Below are positions 1 to 9,400 of a stretch of DNA of 64,000 nucleotides, in pieces; position 1 is the first letter of the stretch, and every line of letters begins with the position of its first letter. Under the pieces are notes generated by a model. It was not told the DNA's origin and made no database searches. It worked only from the letters and a program-made list of their open reading frames with translations. The stretch is from Candidatus Rifleibacteriota bacterium (GTDB taxonomy: Bacteria; Muiribacteriota; Ozemobacteria; Ozemobacterales; Ozemobacteraceae), in assembly GCA_015233565.1 (NCBI GenBank), contig JADFXM010000002.1:211385-275384 (forward strand), written 5' to 3'. The position numbers were made by a program, and so were the translations under genes.

Positions 1-2
1 TT

Positions 3-1472
3 CTGGATGCCTTCATAAAAAAGATGATAGAAGAAAACCTCAAGAAAAATCTTGAATTCGAAAGAGGAGTGGAGTTAAACAGAACCCTTGGAGATAAAGC
101 CTTTTCTGAGGAGATGGAAAGTTACCTTGGCAAAACAGGGAAACCAAGGATGACTTCAGCAGCCGGATCCCTTGTATATTTCTGTTACCGCAATCTGCAT
201 TTTTATTTTATGGGGATGCCGGTTAAAATTGGCAGTGATTTGGTTTCTTTAATTGTACAACTTGATGCCAGTCTGGTAGAAAAGTTTTTTGTTGCCGAAG
301 AATTTGTCCAAAATTCGACCAAATTGCATTCTGAAGATTTTGCACCACCTATTTTAGGTTTTTACGGGCGTCTGAAAGGATCAAAGCAGTATCCACCCGG
401 CGCCGAAGAATGGACGGTTTTGACAAAAGCAATTGAGCAATCATATGAATTGCGTTCAAAAATTTCAGGGGAAGTTGAGATAGAAGGAGAGAGATTTTTA
501 TACTTCATTTCTCCTTTGCCTTCGATGCCACTTCAGAGTTATATGCCTGTTTATTTGTCCAGCCTCAAGCAAATTGAGACACGGGTTAGCGGATTCCAAA
601 AGCTTCTTCTTGCTGTCGCTTTGGTTGTTTTTCTTGTCGCACTGCTTCTAGGTTTGTTTCTTGCAGGAAATCTTTTAGACCCCATCACACGGATTGACGG
701 TGCCATCAAATTGATAGGGGAAGGCAATTTGAATGTTCGACTTCCTGAGGGCCCGGAAGACGAAATTGGAAGATTGGGAACTAACATCAATGCAATGGTA
801 CAGGGACTCAAGGAACGTAAAATCCTTACAAAATATGTTTCTGAAAACGTTCTTGAGGCAATCGGACAAAATACAGGACTGGATTTAAGGCCCGGGGAAT
901 TAACCGATGCAACGGTTCTATTTTGCGACATACGCGGCTTTACAAAACTTTCAGAGCAGCATCCACCTGGCGAAATCTTTGAGATGCTAAATGGACTTAT
1001 TGGCGGGGTGTTCCCTATTATTCAGCAGAACATCGGGCGAACCGATAAATTCATCGGAGATGCTATCATGGCTTTGTTTTTCGGCTTGGAAAATGGCAAA
1101 CATGCGCAAAGGGCTGTTCGTGCAGCGCTTCAAACGGTTGAATTCGTCTCAAGTTTCAACAAAACTCGCATCGCCGAAGGACGATTCCCTATTAAAATCG
1201 GAATAGGATTGAATACTGGAGAAGTTATGCGGGGCGATATTGGCTGTGAAGGGCGAAGGGATTTAACGGTAATAGGGGATACCGTTAATCTGGCTTCCAG
1301 GTTGGAAAGCTATTCTGTTGAAGCACAAACAACCGGAATTGTCATCTCTGAAGCGGTTGCAAAAGAAGCAGCGGAAATTGTAGAAATTAAAGAGATTGGA
1401 CAGCGTCAGGTAAAAGGAAAAGCTCTTCCGGTTAAGATGTTTGAAGTGCTTTCTCTGAGTAACAAAAGCTAA
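3..1472 (+). CDS. Membrane class III adenylate cyclase with HAMP domain (5' end outside window)
   Basis: The reading frame is open to the left edge, so the N-terminus is missing; the first ATG in view is at 24, and residues below count from it. The visible order is an extracytoplasmic sensor part (about 1-190), a membrane helix at 193-215, a HAMP linker at 216-268 with the DPITRI start, and a cyclase domain at about 290-470. Both metal-binding aspartates are present (CDIRGF, D302; GDAIMA, D346). K342 and T415 occupy the base-selecting positions, and N422 and R426 lie in VNLASR. Lys plus Thr is the pattern of ATP-specific bacterial cyclases such as CyaB1, so cAMP synthesis is expected in response to an outside signal. 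A cAMP-binding-type PilT fusion at 47.4 kb is a possible downstream partner. That link is inference. Confidence 0.9.
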   Translation: MDAFIKKMIEENLKKNLEFERGVELNRTLGDKAFSEEMESYLGKTGKPRMTSAAGSLVYFCYRNLHFYFMGMPVKIGSDLVSLIVQLDASLVEKFFVAEEFVQNSTKLHSEDFAPPILGFYGRLKGSKQYPPGAEEWTVLTKAIEQSYELRSKISGEVEIEGERFLYFISPLPSMPLQSYMPVYLSSLKQIETRVSGFQKLLLAVALVVFLVALLLGLFLAGNLLDPITRIDGAIKLIGEGNLNVRLPEGPEDEIGRLGTNINAMVQGLKERKILTKYVSENVLEAIGQNTGLDLRPGELTDATVLFCDIRGFTKLSEQHPPGEIFEMLNGLIGGVFPIIQQNIGRTDKFIGDAIMALFFGLENGKHAQRAVRAALQTVEFVSSFNKTRIAEGRFPIKIGIGLNTGEVMRGDIGCEGRRDLTVIGDTVNLASRLESYSVEAQTTGIVISEAVAKEAAEIVEIKEIGQRQVKGKALPVKMFEVLSLSNKS

Positions 1473-1473
1473 T

Positions 1474-1490
1474 AGTACCAATTTCAATCA
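1474..1490 (-). repeat. Solo end of the ATACCAATT dispersed repeat
   Basis: The bases agtaccaatttcaat are the reverse complement of the attgaaattggta end shared by the mosaic repeats at 49.3-50.0 kb and 63.4-63.9 kb. Only this end is recognisable here, right after the stop codon of the cyclase and before the small ORF at 1519. It may be a relic of an inserted or deleted element. Confidence 0.4.
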
Positions 1491-1518
1491 ATCAAGTACA
1501 TCGAAAATTCAAAGCAAT

Positions 1519-1773
1519 TTGTTCTCTGGAAAACTTGCTTCTCCCTTCGAAGTGGCTGAAGTATCAGGGGTGATTTCAGAACCTGGGGTGTTTCCTGAAA
1601 AGTTCTATTTGACTTCCCAAGATGGAAAAGCATTTGTAATCTCAACACCTGGAGCAAAATTCGAATGGTTAAGGAAAGGCGATAAAGTAAAAGCCCGAAT
1701 TATTTTGTCTGCAAAATCAGAAAAATCTCCAATCGAAGCAAGCTTGCAATCTGTAGTAAAAACCTCCCGCTAG
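1519..1773 (+). CDS. Small hypothetical protein, possibly 5'-truncated
   Basis: This 84-residue ORF begins with TTG and has no recognisable ribosome site. The frame is open further upstream but contains no ATG between here and the cyclase. The residue composition looks protein-like: alternating hydrophobic strands, with YLTSQDGKAFVIS and WLRKGDKVKARI resembling a small beta-barrel (OB-like) segment. I do not recognise a family. A repeat end lies directly upstream at 1474-1490, so the original start may have been lost to an insertion or deletion. It could therefore be a decaying fragment rather than a working gene. Confidence 0.35.
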   Translation: MFSGKLASPFEVAEVSGVISEPGVFPEKFYLTSQDGKAFVISTPGAKFEWLRKGDKVKARIILSAKSEKSPIEASLQSVVKTSR

Positions 1774-1861
1774 TGTACAACTGCTCTAAAGAAAAAACGT
1801 GTGCTTTCACAGTAAGAAGTAATCATCATTTTCCACTGATTGAACGAGGTTGTTTGAGGCC

Positions 1862-1976
1862 TTTGGAAAATCTCGACACATTTTATTCCGTGCTGCTCGC
1901 TGGTAATGCGAGAACGCTGGGTGAAAAATGGGTGGGTACACAAAAAGATGATAATTAGGGAATTTTCCGATGTAAG
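1862..1976. mobile_element. Diverged MITE-like element, copy 1
   Basis: About 110 bp here align along their length with the element at 51662-51786. Shared blocks are aatctcg..acattttattc, gatgcgagaa-like sequence in the middle, gggtacacaaaaa and ..ttag.ga.tttt..cga at the right end. The outer ends are roughly inverted (ggaaaatctcg against gaattttccga). The copy is older than the 51.7-kb one: there are many mismatches and no clear target duplication. It has no coding capacity of its own, and an overlapping 61-codon ORF at 1773-1958 is treated as chance. Confidence 0.55.
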
Positions 1977-2058
1977 TGCTCAAAACCGCTTCCTCTAATT
2001 TTTTGCTGATTGTGGCACTCTACCAGCAGTTTAGTTTAGTCAGATTTCAAATAGGCCA

Positions 2059-3471
2059 TTAATTCTCTGAATCTGTGGAGGAATCGACGCTGACATCGGA
2101 AATCATTTTATCTGGGGAATCTACTGTGGATCGGAGTTTTTCTTCGACTGTCGCAAGATCCACAAATCCGCTTGTGGACAATGCGTTTTCGAGGGAATCA
2201 CGGTTTGCAAGCGATTTCAGGAGATTTCTGACGGCTTGAATTCCCTGTTCCTCAATCATAATCCCCGTGATGGCAAGAGATTGAGCATACAATTTTTCAA
2301 TAAAATCGCGATTTTCCGATCGAGGAAAGCCTTGATCCATTTTAGAAAGCGGAAAAATTTTTCCGGAAAAATCACGAGCTAATATTTGCTTGGCTTTATC
2401 AGGTGGAGAACCTTCAGCAACCTGGGCCAAACCTTCGTTTAGCCAAGCTGGGCAGCGCCCCGCAGAAGTAAGGTAAATAAGATGATGGCAGTATTCATGA
2501 AATACAGCGCGGTGCAGATTTTGAGCTGATGTTTCTCCACTTGAGACTGGAAGCCTGATTTTCCCATCGTAGAGACCTCCCGCCCAACCTGGTAAACTAT
2601 TTACGCGGCTGAATTCATCTCTGGCGTAGACTATCACTTCAGTTCGCTGAGAAGGGTAGAAATTCATAAATTCGCCTACCTTTGAATAGGCTTCTTCAAA
2701 CAATTCAAGTATTTCATGTGCGAGGTCAGGGGAAAGCCAATCACAATAGGTCAATGAAAAATTTACGCTTTTTTCTCTTAAGTAATTGGATTCAACGGAA
2801 TCTTCCCGGTTGATTTTTGCCAGCAAAAGTGATGCCGAAGCCATTCCAAATGGGGCACCCGAAGATGACTCACGTGCCCGACCGAGATAAAATCTGGATT
2901 CGGAAGTGTTGCCCTGCTTGTAATAGATTTGCCCTATTTGAAAAAGAGCATCGGCGTTATCCGGCGAATGAGCGAGAATTTTTTCGAGAAGATTCCTGGC
3001 CGATTCATCGTCTTCCAGTTTCGAGAAAGCATTGGCCACTTTCAAAAGTACAGCATCGTCATAGGGTCGAAGTGCCATTATCTCATGTGCTTCGTTATCA
3101 AGTCTCTCACTATCGCGGGTTAAAACTAATGCAGAAAGCATGTTGAAGCGAATATCAAGATCTTCTGGCTTTAGATTTTTTGCTTTTTGGAAGTTGGAAA
3201 TTGCCCTCGAATAGTTTTCTTGCCGACATAACTTCACGCCAAGATTGTTGTAGGCTCCTGCAAGGTTGGTCAGGGAAATTTCATCGAAGGGGTCAACTGA
3301 TTTTGCTCGGGAAAAAGCCGCAATAGCACCTTCCCAATCACCTTTCCGAGCTTTTTGCAACCCGGAACGATTCATTATTCGCGCATCGTCATCGGCATCA
3401 GCAAACACCGAAGACAAACTAATTACAAAATAAATAAACAACAATGAAAAAATAAGAGATGACTTTTTCAA
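2059..3471 (-). CDS. Exported TPR protein with gluzincin metallopeptidase domain
   Basis: Translation starts at TTG with GGAG four bases upstream. Residues 1-24 form a signal peptide ending near VFADA. Residues about 30-230 are tetratricopeptide repeats (for example at 30-63, 70-103 and 140-205). The C-terminal half is a peptidase-MA-like domain: HEYCH at 325-329 is an HExxH zinc motif, and NEGLAQ at 345-350 supplies the expected third ligand E346. The likely role is a zinc peptidase in the periplasm or on the outer surface, with TPRs binding a partner. The substrate is unknown. The gene stands alone on the minus strand and ends in a 28-residue polar tail rich in Asp and Ser. Confidence 0.82.
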   Translation of the reverse strand: MKKSSLIFSLLFIYFVISLSSVFADADDDARIMNRSGLQKARKGDWEGAIAAFSRAKSVDPFDEISLTNLAGAYNNLGVKLCRQENYSRAISNFQKAKNLKPEDLDIRFNMLSALVLTRDSERLDNEAHEIMALRPYDDAVLLKVANAFSKLEDDESARNLLEKILAHSPDNADALFQIGQIYYKQGNTSESRFYLGRARESSSGAPFGMASASLLLAKINREDSVESNYLREKSVNFSLTYCDWLSPDLAHEILELFEEAYSKVGEFMNFYPSQRTEVIVYARDEFSRVNSLPGWAGGLYDGKIRLPVSSGETSAQNLHRAVFHEYCHHLIYLTSAGRCPAWLNEGLAQVAEGSPPDKAKQILARDFSGKIFPLSKMDQGFPRSENRDFIEKLYAQSLAITGIMIEEQGIQAVRNLLKSLANRDSLENALSTSGFVDLATVEEKLRSTVDSPDKMISDVSVDSSTDSEN

Positions 3472-3681
3472 TATACTCCACTCTTCACTCGAAACCTAAA
3501 TTTTGCCATCGAAAACTCGTATTATCTTACTGACCGAAGCAAGAACTTGCCCAAAGTTAACCAAACACCTTATCGCTTCAATCTTCCGCTCTCTTCCAAC
3601 ATCGTTTCTCTCAAAACAGGTTCTTTCATATGCCAGATTCAGGTGAAATTTTCTTTCGAATTTTGCTGCCTGCCAGTTTTG

Positions 3682-4023
3682 TTACGCCTTTATGTCTATC
3701 TTAAAACCGCGCAGACCATCTGGATCTGGAATTGAAGCCGCCTCTTGCTTTTCCGCATCCTGATCTTCTTTCTTTTTGGCAGCTTTTCTCTCTGCCCCTT
3801 CACCTGACTTCTTTTCAGTGTTTTCCTCTTCCTTTTTTAGTATCTTGCCCTCAGAAGCTTCAGATTGCTGAAGGGTTTCAATCTTTTCCTGGTGTTTTTC
3901 CTGGTTTTGGACCGATTGTTGTACAGCAGTTCCCTGTTCCTGATGTTTCTCGTTCTCTTTAATACGAGTTAATTCAGGATTGGCTAGCAATTTTACTTTT
4001 ATGTCGATTGGAGTAATAGTCAT
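3682..4023 (-). CDS. Small charged coiled-coil protein of unknown function
   Basis: The 113-residue protein begins MTITPIDIKVKLLAN. It continues as a Glu/Lys/Gln-rich helix (about 20-95) and ends RGFKIDIKA. The layout of a short hydrophobic start, a long charged middle and a basic RGxxIDI(K/R) end resembles, from memory, small unnamed proteins found in flagellar operons of Firmicutes; that resemblance is weak evidence. No signal peptide or membrane segment is visible, so it is probably cytoplasmic. No strong Shine-Dalgarno sequence precedes the ATG. It lies 210 bp upstream of the divergent-looking stretch leading to galT and 211 bp from the metallopeptidase gene on the same strand. Confidence 0.5.
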   Translation of the reverse strand: MTITPIDIKVKLLANPELTRIKENEKHQEQGTAVQQSVQNQEKHQEKIETLQQSEASEGKILKKEEENTEKKSGEGAERKAAKKKEDQDAEKQEAASIPDPDGLRGFKIDIKA

Positions 4024-4342
4024 ACTATTAATCTAATCACTTTTCTTCATCGACGCAAGTACCAAATTTTTTGATGGTAATATTTGCGAATAATTAACAA
4101 AACCAATAATATTGCCGATATTGGCATTGTAATTAGTACTGGAATTCCCGTTAGGGCAAACGTATTCTTTTCTTTAATGCAAATTAATTGTGATTTTTTC
4201 GAACGAAGCCTCAGAGATCCGTTCTAATCGCCAAAAATCGGTCCCTGAGCGGAGTCGAAGAGATCATGAAATTGAATCTTTGCTTGCTTCGGAATTCCCC
4301 TGAAATATTGAGGCTTTAACTGCAAATTTTGTGAGGAAAAAT
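4024..4342. other. Non-coding stretch with a dispersed repeat copy
   Basis: This stretch between the charged-protein gene and the small ORF at 4343 holds one copy of the tgagcggagtcgaag repeat family (4178-4275). An imperfect palindrome ccaatAATATTgccgATATTgg lies near 4108. No convincing promoter was found. Confidence 0.5.
4178..4275 (+). repeat. Dispersed repeat family B, copy 1
   Basis: The copy runs from caattaattgtgatttt through gaacgaagcct and cggtccctgagcggagtcgaag. It matches the copy at 44100-44215 over most of its length and shares shorter cores with 22025-22085 (opposite strand) and 56268-56345. Confidence 0.55.
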
Positions 4343-4486
4343 ATGCAATCTAATACAGTTCTTCGACCCCCACGTTCCAGAAAAAATGAAAATAAGCATT
4401 CCAAAGAACCATTGCCCTGGTGGACTCAACCGTTGGTAAAGAGTCAAAAAAACCCCAGAGTTTTTAAGCGCTCCATAAAAATTTAG
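4343..4486 (+). CDS. Short basic ORF upstream of galT
   Basis: This 47-residue reading frame has a well-placed ribosome site, gagg five bases before the ATG. It ends at TAG 36 bp before galT and could form a short operon with it. The product starts MQSNTVLRPPRSRKNENKH and is strongly basic, with a WW pair in the middle and no signal peptide or membrane helix. I do not recognise it. It may be a real small protein or a leader peptide. The evidence is only the ribosome site, the frame length and the position. Confidence 0.4.
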   Translation: MQSNTVLRPPRSRKNENKHSKEPLPWWTQPLVKSQKNPRVFKRSIKI

Positions 4487-4522
4487 TGCGTTTGCCAGGG
4501 CTGATCTGAGAGGAAGTCTCGA

Positions 4523-5557
4523 ATGTCAGAAATTCGTCAAAATCTTCTTACCGGCGAGTGGGTTATCATCGCTCCTGAACGAGCCAAACGCCCTGTAAAT
4601 CTCGCTCGTTCGGCTGACAAGCCTGTTATTCCCCAAAGTTCGCCTACTTGTCCGTTTTGCCCTGGAAATGAGCACATGACAACTGACGAGCGATTTCGTA
4701 TTTCCGATAAAGAAAACAACTGGTTGGTTCGCTCAGTTGTCAATCGATTTTCAGTGTTGTCCGTTGCTGAGTCAACCGATCATGAAGTTACAGCGAACAT
4801 GATTCCTTGGAAAGATGCCAACATCGGAAAACAATTACCGATTCCAGGTATTGGACTCCATGAAGTGATAATCGAGCACCCAAGGCATGATTTGACTCCT
4901 GCTCAGTACACGCTTTCACAAATTGAAAACCTAATCGGGGCCTATATGCATCGCTTTGTCGAATTCGCTGCGGATCCGCGGATAAAACACGTCGTTGTGT
5001 TCAAAAACCATGGTGAGGAAGCGGGAGCATCACAACAACACCCGCATTCGCAAATTGTCGGGTTACCGATTATTCCGGGACAGGTTTTCGAACGCATTGG
5101 GCGGGCGCTGCGATTTCATCGCGATACCGGAGCTTGCCTTGGTTGCCGAATCATTGAGGAGGAGTGCCACGAAAATTCAAGAGTGATCGACGAAAACGAG
5201 GCATTCATTGCGTTTATTCCTTTCGCTGCCCTTTCACCCTTCCATTTGTGGATATTCCCCAAAAAACACAATGCCTGTTTTTCTCAAACTCTTCCCGAGG
5301 AACGTCACCTTTTGGCTGGAATACTCCATCGGGTGCTCTGCCGTATCTTCATAGCTTTAGACAACCCAGCCTACAATCTTGTGGTGCGTTCTCTGATTCC
5401 CAGTGAAGGCAAATCCCCTTTCGTTCACTGGTACATTTCAATTGTCCCACGTGTTGGAAAATTGGCAGGGTTTGAACTTGGAACCGGGATGTTTGTGAAT
5501 TCAAGTTCTCCTGAAGTCAGCGCTGATCGACTTCGTCAAGTGGACATGAATTTATAA
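4523..5557 (+). CDS. galT: Galactose-1-phosphate uridylyltransferase
   Basis: This enzyme of the Leloir pathway exchanges UMP between UDP-glucose and galactose 1-phosphate in the cytoplasm. The catalytic HPHSQ motif lies at 173-177, where H175 would carry the uridylyl group. A zinc-type CPFC lies at 43-46, and the family's N-terminal GEWVIIAPERAKRP sequence is intact. A second cysteine pair (CLGC near 204) resembles the bacterial/archaeal GalT variant. At 344 residues the length is normal. The start ATG follows gaggaa 9 bases upstream. No galK or galE is next to it; the preceding short ORF is the only close neighbour. Nucleotide-transferring HIT relatives such as ADP-glucose phosphorylase share this fold, so substrate choice is not fully certain. 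Confidence 0.9.
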   Translation: MSEIRQNLLTGEWVIIAPERAKRPVNLARSADKPVIPQSSPTCPFCPGNEHMTTDERFRISDKENNWLVRSVVNRFSVLSVAESTDHEVTANMIPWKDANIGKQLPIPGIGLHEVIIEHPRHDLTPAQYTLSQIENLIGAYMHRFVEFAADPRIKHVVVFKNHGEEAGASQQHPHSQIVGLPIIPGQVFERIGRALRFHRDTGACLGCRIIEEECHENSRVIDENEAFIAFIPFAALSPFHLWIFPKKHNACFSQTLPEERHLLAGILHRVLCRIFIALDNPAYNLVVRSLIPSEGKSPFVHWYISIVPRVGKLAGFELGTGMFVNSSSPEVSADRLRQVDMNL

Positions 5558-5652
5558 CGGTGTAGATACTTGCCTTAGCTATTACGCTTTCCATCAGGAT
5601 TTTCCAGAATTCCCCCTAAAGTGGCACTTGCAAAATCTTTGAGACTGCTTTT

Positions 5653-5997
5653 TTGGCATTTTACTTGAGTCAATCGTTTGGCTCAGATTTCTTTCTTTCT
5701 CAAAAAAAGGATTTTTATTCTCGGCTTCACGCAGAAAATCCAGAACCAAGACGATTTTTCAACAACTACCTTCAAACTTATGTAGAACGCGATGTGAGAT
5801 CCATGTTTCAATTGCGTGACCTCTCCGCATTTCAAAAATTCCTTGTTTTGTTGGTGGGCCGAGTGAGACAAATCGTCAACATGGCTTCACTAGCCAATGA
5901 CGTAGGGTTATCCAGCACAACTCTTCGAAATTGGCTGAGTGTTTTAAAAGGCTTGAAAAAACTAAAATTACCGCAACTCATGTTGGAAAGATAGCCC
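5653..5997 (+). pseudogene. Remnant of a DUF4143/AAA_14 ATP-binding protein
   Basis: The 113-codon frame contains the middle of the AAA_14/DUF4143 family: FFNNYLQTYVERDVR followed by the winged-helix-like ASLANDVGLSSTTLRNWLSVL. The family's N-terminal P-loop domain (about 200 residues) and its C-terminal nuclease-like part are both absent. After WLSVL the frame runs into a short unrelated tail and a stop. The start of the frame (MAFYLSQSF) is not a natural N-terminus. It is best read as a decayed gene at the left border of the defence island. Confidence 0.65.
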
Positions 5998-6425
5998 AAG
6001 TTTGTCATCCGGAAGGTTGGAATGTCGATAAAATGGCATTTTCTTCTTTTTTTCGTCACTACTGATTTTTATCGAGTTTATTTTTCATGGTTAATTTTTC
6101 AACAAAAATGACTAACTTGGACTAATCTGGGAAACCACCTGAATAGTCGGAAATTTGCCTAACCTTGTGAATTGCGAGTGCAGGAAAAAACGTGTATTAT
6201 GAAATGCTATGTCGGCCTATGAAATTTAGTGTTTTTTTGAGCGAACGGCTGAACCAATGGCGGTGAAGTCAGGGTGTTTTTTGTTGTTGATAGATGCACA
6301 GACTGTTCAAAGACAAATTGAGTTTCGTTAATTTGGTGTTAACCCTGTTCCCTGGCTCGATAGTTCCCTTAATCAGTGGCTGCAAAAAGATGCAAATTAT
6401 TGATTGACAATATGAGGAAATAATC
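5998..6425. other. Non-coding stretch upstream of the defence operon
   Basis: This region must contain the promoter of the operon that starts at 6426, but I see no clear -35/-10 pair. The ribosome site gagg lies 8 bases before the ATG at 6426. No inverted repeat, attachment site or insertion-sequence end was recognised here. Confidence 0.4.
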
Positions 6426-9400
6426 ATGAAAACAATTCGCAATGCCTGTAAGCTCCAATCCAACGCACTGGAAATCAATGTTGGCGACCAGATTGAACAA
6501 TTGGACCAGATTATTCACGACACAGACGGAAGTGAATATTTTGGGAAGACTTTCATTACCGAAGGCATGAAAATATTGCTTATAAAGGGCGTGGCGCGCC
6601 TTGCGGGCAAATCTAACGATACGGTTTTTCATCTCAAACAGGCAATGGGTGGTGGTAAAACTCACTTGATGGTGGGTTTCGGTCTTCTGGCAAAAGATGC
6701 AAACCTAAGAAATCAGAAAATTGGTGAACTACCACATCAAGGATCTTTCTCCAGTGCAAAAATTGCTGCTTTCAATGGACGTAACAACCCTGATACTTAT
6801 TTATGGGGAGAAATAGCCCGACAGTTAGGTAAAGCATCATTATTTAAAGAGTATTGGGAATCGGGAGCGAAAGCACCGGATGAAGGTGCCTGGGTTAAAC
6901 TGTTTGAGGGGAAAGAACCGATTCTTATTCTCCTGGATGAAATGCCTCCTTATTTTCATTATTACACCACGCAAGTATTGGGACAAGGCACTATTGCTGA
7001 TGTTATCACCAGAGCGTTTTCCAATATGCTCACAGCTGCTTCCAAGAAAAAAAATGTGTGTATTGTTGTTTCTGATCTCGAAGCTGCCTACGACACTGGC
7101 GGTAAATTAATTCAGAAAGCTCTTGATGACGCTACTCAGGAACTAGGACGGGCGGAGATAAATATTACCCCTGTAAATCTCGAAACAAATGAAATTTATG
7201 AAATCATCCGAAAAAGGTTGTTTGTAAATTTGCCTGATATAAGTGAGATTGCCGATATTGCCTCAGTTTATGCAAGTCGATTGGCTGAAGCAGCGAAAGC
7301 AAAATCAGTTGATAGAAGTGCTGAGTCACTGGCCAATGAAATTGAAATGACTTACCCATTCCATCCGAGTTTCAAAAGCATTGTTGCACTTTTTAAGGAA
7401 AATGAAAAATTTAAGCAAACCCGGGGGCTTATGGAGCTTGTATCCCGTCTTTTAAAATCGGTGTGGCAAAGCGATGAAGATATATATCTGATCGGTGCTC
7501 AACATTTTGACCTCTCGATACACGAAGTTCGCGAAAAATTGGCTGATATTTCTGAAATGCGGGATGTAATCGCCAAGGATCTTTGGGATTCGACCCAGAG
7601 TGCACATGCTCAGATTATCGACATAGCCAGTGGCAACCAGTATGCAAAACAAGTTGGCACGCTTCTTCTAACTGCTAGCCTTTCAACAGCAATAAATTCG
7701 GTTAAGGGACTTTTGGAGAGTGAAATGCTGGAGTGCTTGATAGATCCAAATAATCAGGCAAGCGAATTTAAAAAAGCTTTCCTGGCATTGGAAAAAACAG
7801 CTTGGTATCTGCACCAGACTCAGGAAGGAAGATCTTACTTCGACCATCAGGAAAATCTGACAAAAAAACTCCAGGGTTATGCAGAAAAGGCTCCGCAGAA
7901 CAAAGTCGATGAACTGATCCGGCATCGTCTTGTTGAGATGTACACGCCCACAACGAAAGAAGCCTACGAAAAAGTTCTGCCCCTTCCTGAGATGGATGAG
8001 GCTGCTGCGGCTCTGAAAACCTATCGAACTATGCTCATTATAAGCCCTGACGGGAAGGTGCCCCCTGAAGTTGTAAAGCAATTTTATTCCCATATTCCCA
8101 ATAAAAACAACCTTCTGGTACTAACAGGCGAGAAATCCTTGATGGCAAATCTGGAAAAGTCAGCAAGACATGTCTATGCTGCAACCAAAGCTGATAACGA
8201 ATTGCCTGCAACTCATCCTCAACGTGCAGAACTTGATGAGAGAAAAGCCCAGTATGCACAGGACTTCCAAGCTACTATCCTGAATGTCTTTGATAAAATT
8301 CTCTTCCCGGGAATGCAACAGAATGAAGACATTCTTCGTGCCAAGGCTCTTGACAGCACCTATCCGTCAAATGAATCCTATAACGGAGAAAAGCAGGTTA
8401 TAAAAACGTTGGTGTCGGATCCCATTAAACTTTACACGCAGGTTGCGGAAAATTTTGATACACTTCGAACTCGCGCTGAACAGCTTTTGTTTGGCAGTAG
8501 TAGTGATGCCCGCAAAACTGATTTGATTGATAAACTCCGGCAAAAAACACAAATGCCCTGGCTTCCGGTAAAAGGTTTCGATCTACTTATCCAGGAAGCC
8601 TGCCAGAGAGGCGTGTGGGAGGACATCGGAAACGGTTACATTACGAAAAAGCCCAGACCAAAGACAACGCAGGTGGTGTTAAATGAAGAAAGTTCCCCTG
8701 ACGATACCGGCGCTGTCAGATTGAAGGTCGATGCGGTAAATTCCGGTAATGCTCCCCGTATCCATTATCAGGAAGACGGGACGGTTAGCGCTAACAGCCC
8801 AGTACTATCCGAAAGTGTTTTGACAACAAGGGCACTTCGAGTGCAGTTTCTTGCTGTAGACCCTTCCGGCAAAAATCTGACTGGAAATCCTGTCACCTGG
8901 ACCAATCATCTGATTATCCGCAACAAGTTCGAAGAGAATACTCGCAAACTTGAAATCCTTGTTGCTCCCTGCGGGACGATTCGTTATACCCTGGATGGCT
9001 CAGAGGCCAGGAATGGTATGAATTATTCTCAGCCGCTGTTTTTGAACGAAAGCGCTCAATTCGTCTATGTGTTTGCCGAGTGCGATGGTATTGAAGAAAA
9101 ACGAACTTTTCAATTTGCGGCAAAGGGCAAGCAGGAAATCGAAATTAAGAAAGATAAACCAGCCCAAATAATTAGTTCAAAGCCTAAGCGTCTGGAAAAC
9201 TCAGCTAAGACCTACGAAGGTCTTAGATTAGCGAAAGAAAAGGGAATCACTTTTGAGGAGGTGATGCTTCTGATAGGCTCCTCGCCGAAAGTTATCCATC
9301 TCTCGTTAGGTGAAATGCCGATTCAGGCAGATTTTTTAGAAAAGGAACTGGCGAACTTACAATCTCTTCTCACTCCGGATGCACCGGTTATTCTGTCATT

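Noticed and set aside
1773..1958. 61-codon plus-strand ORF after the small hypothetical gene
   Set aside because: It overlaps the MITE-like copy, has no ribosome site and shows no protein-like pattern.
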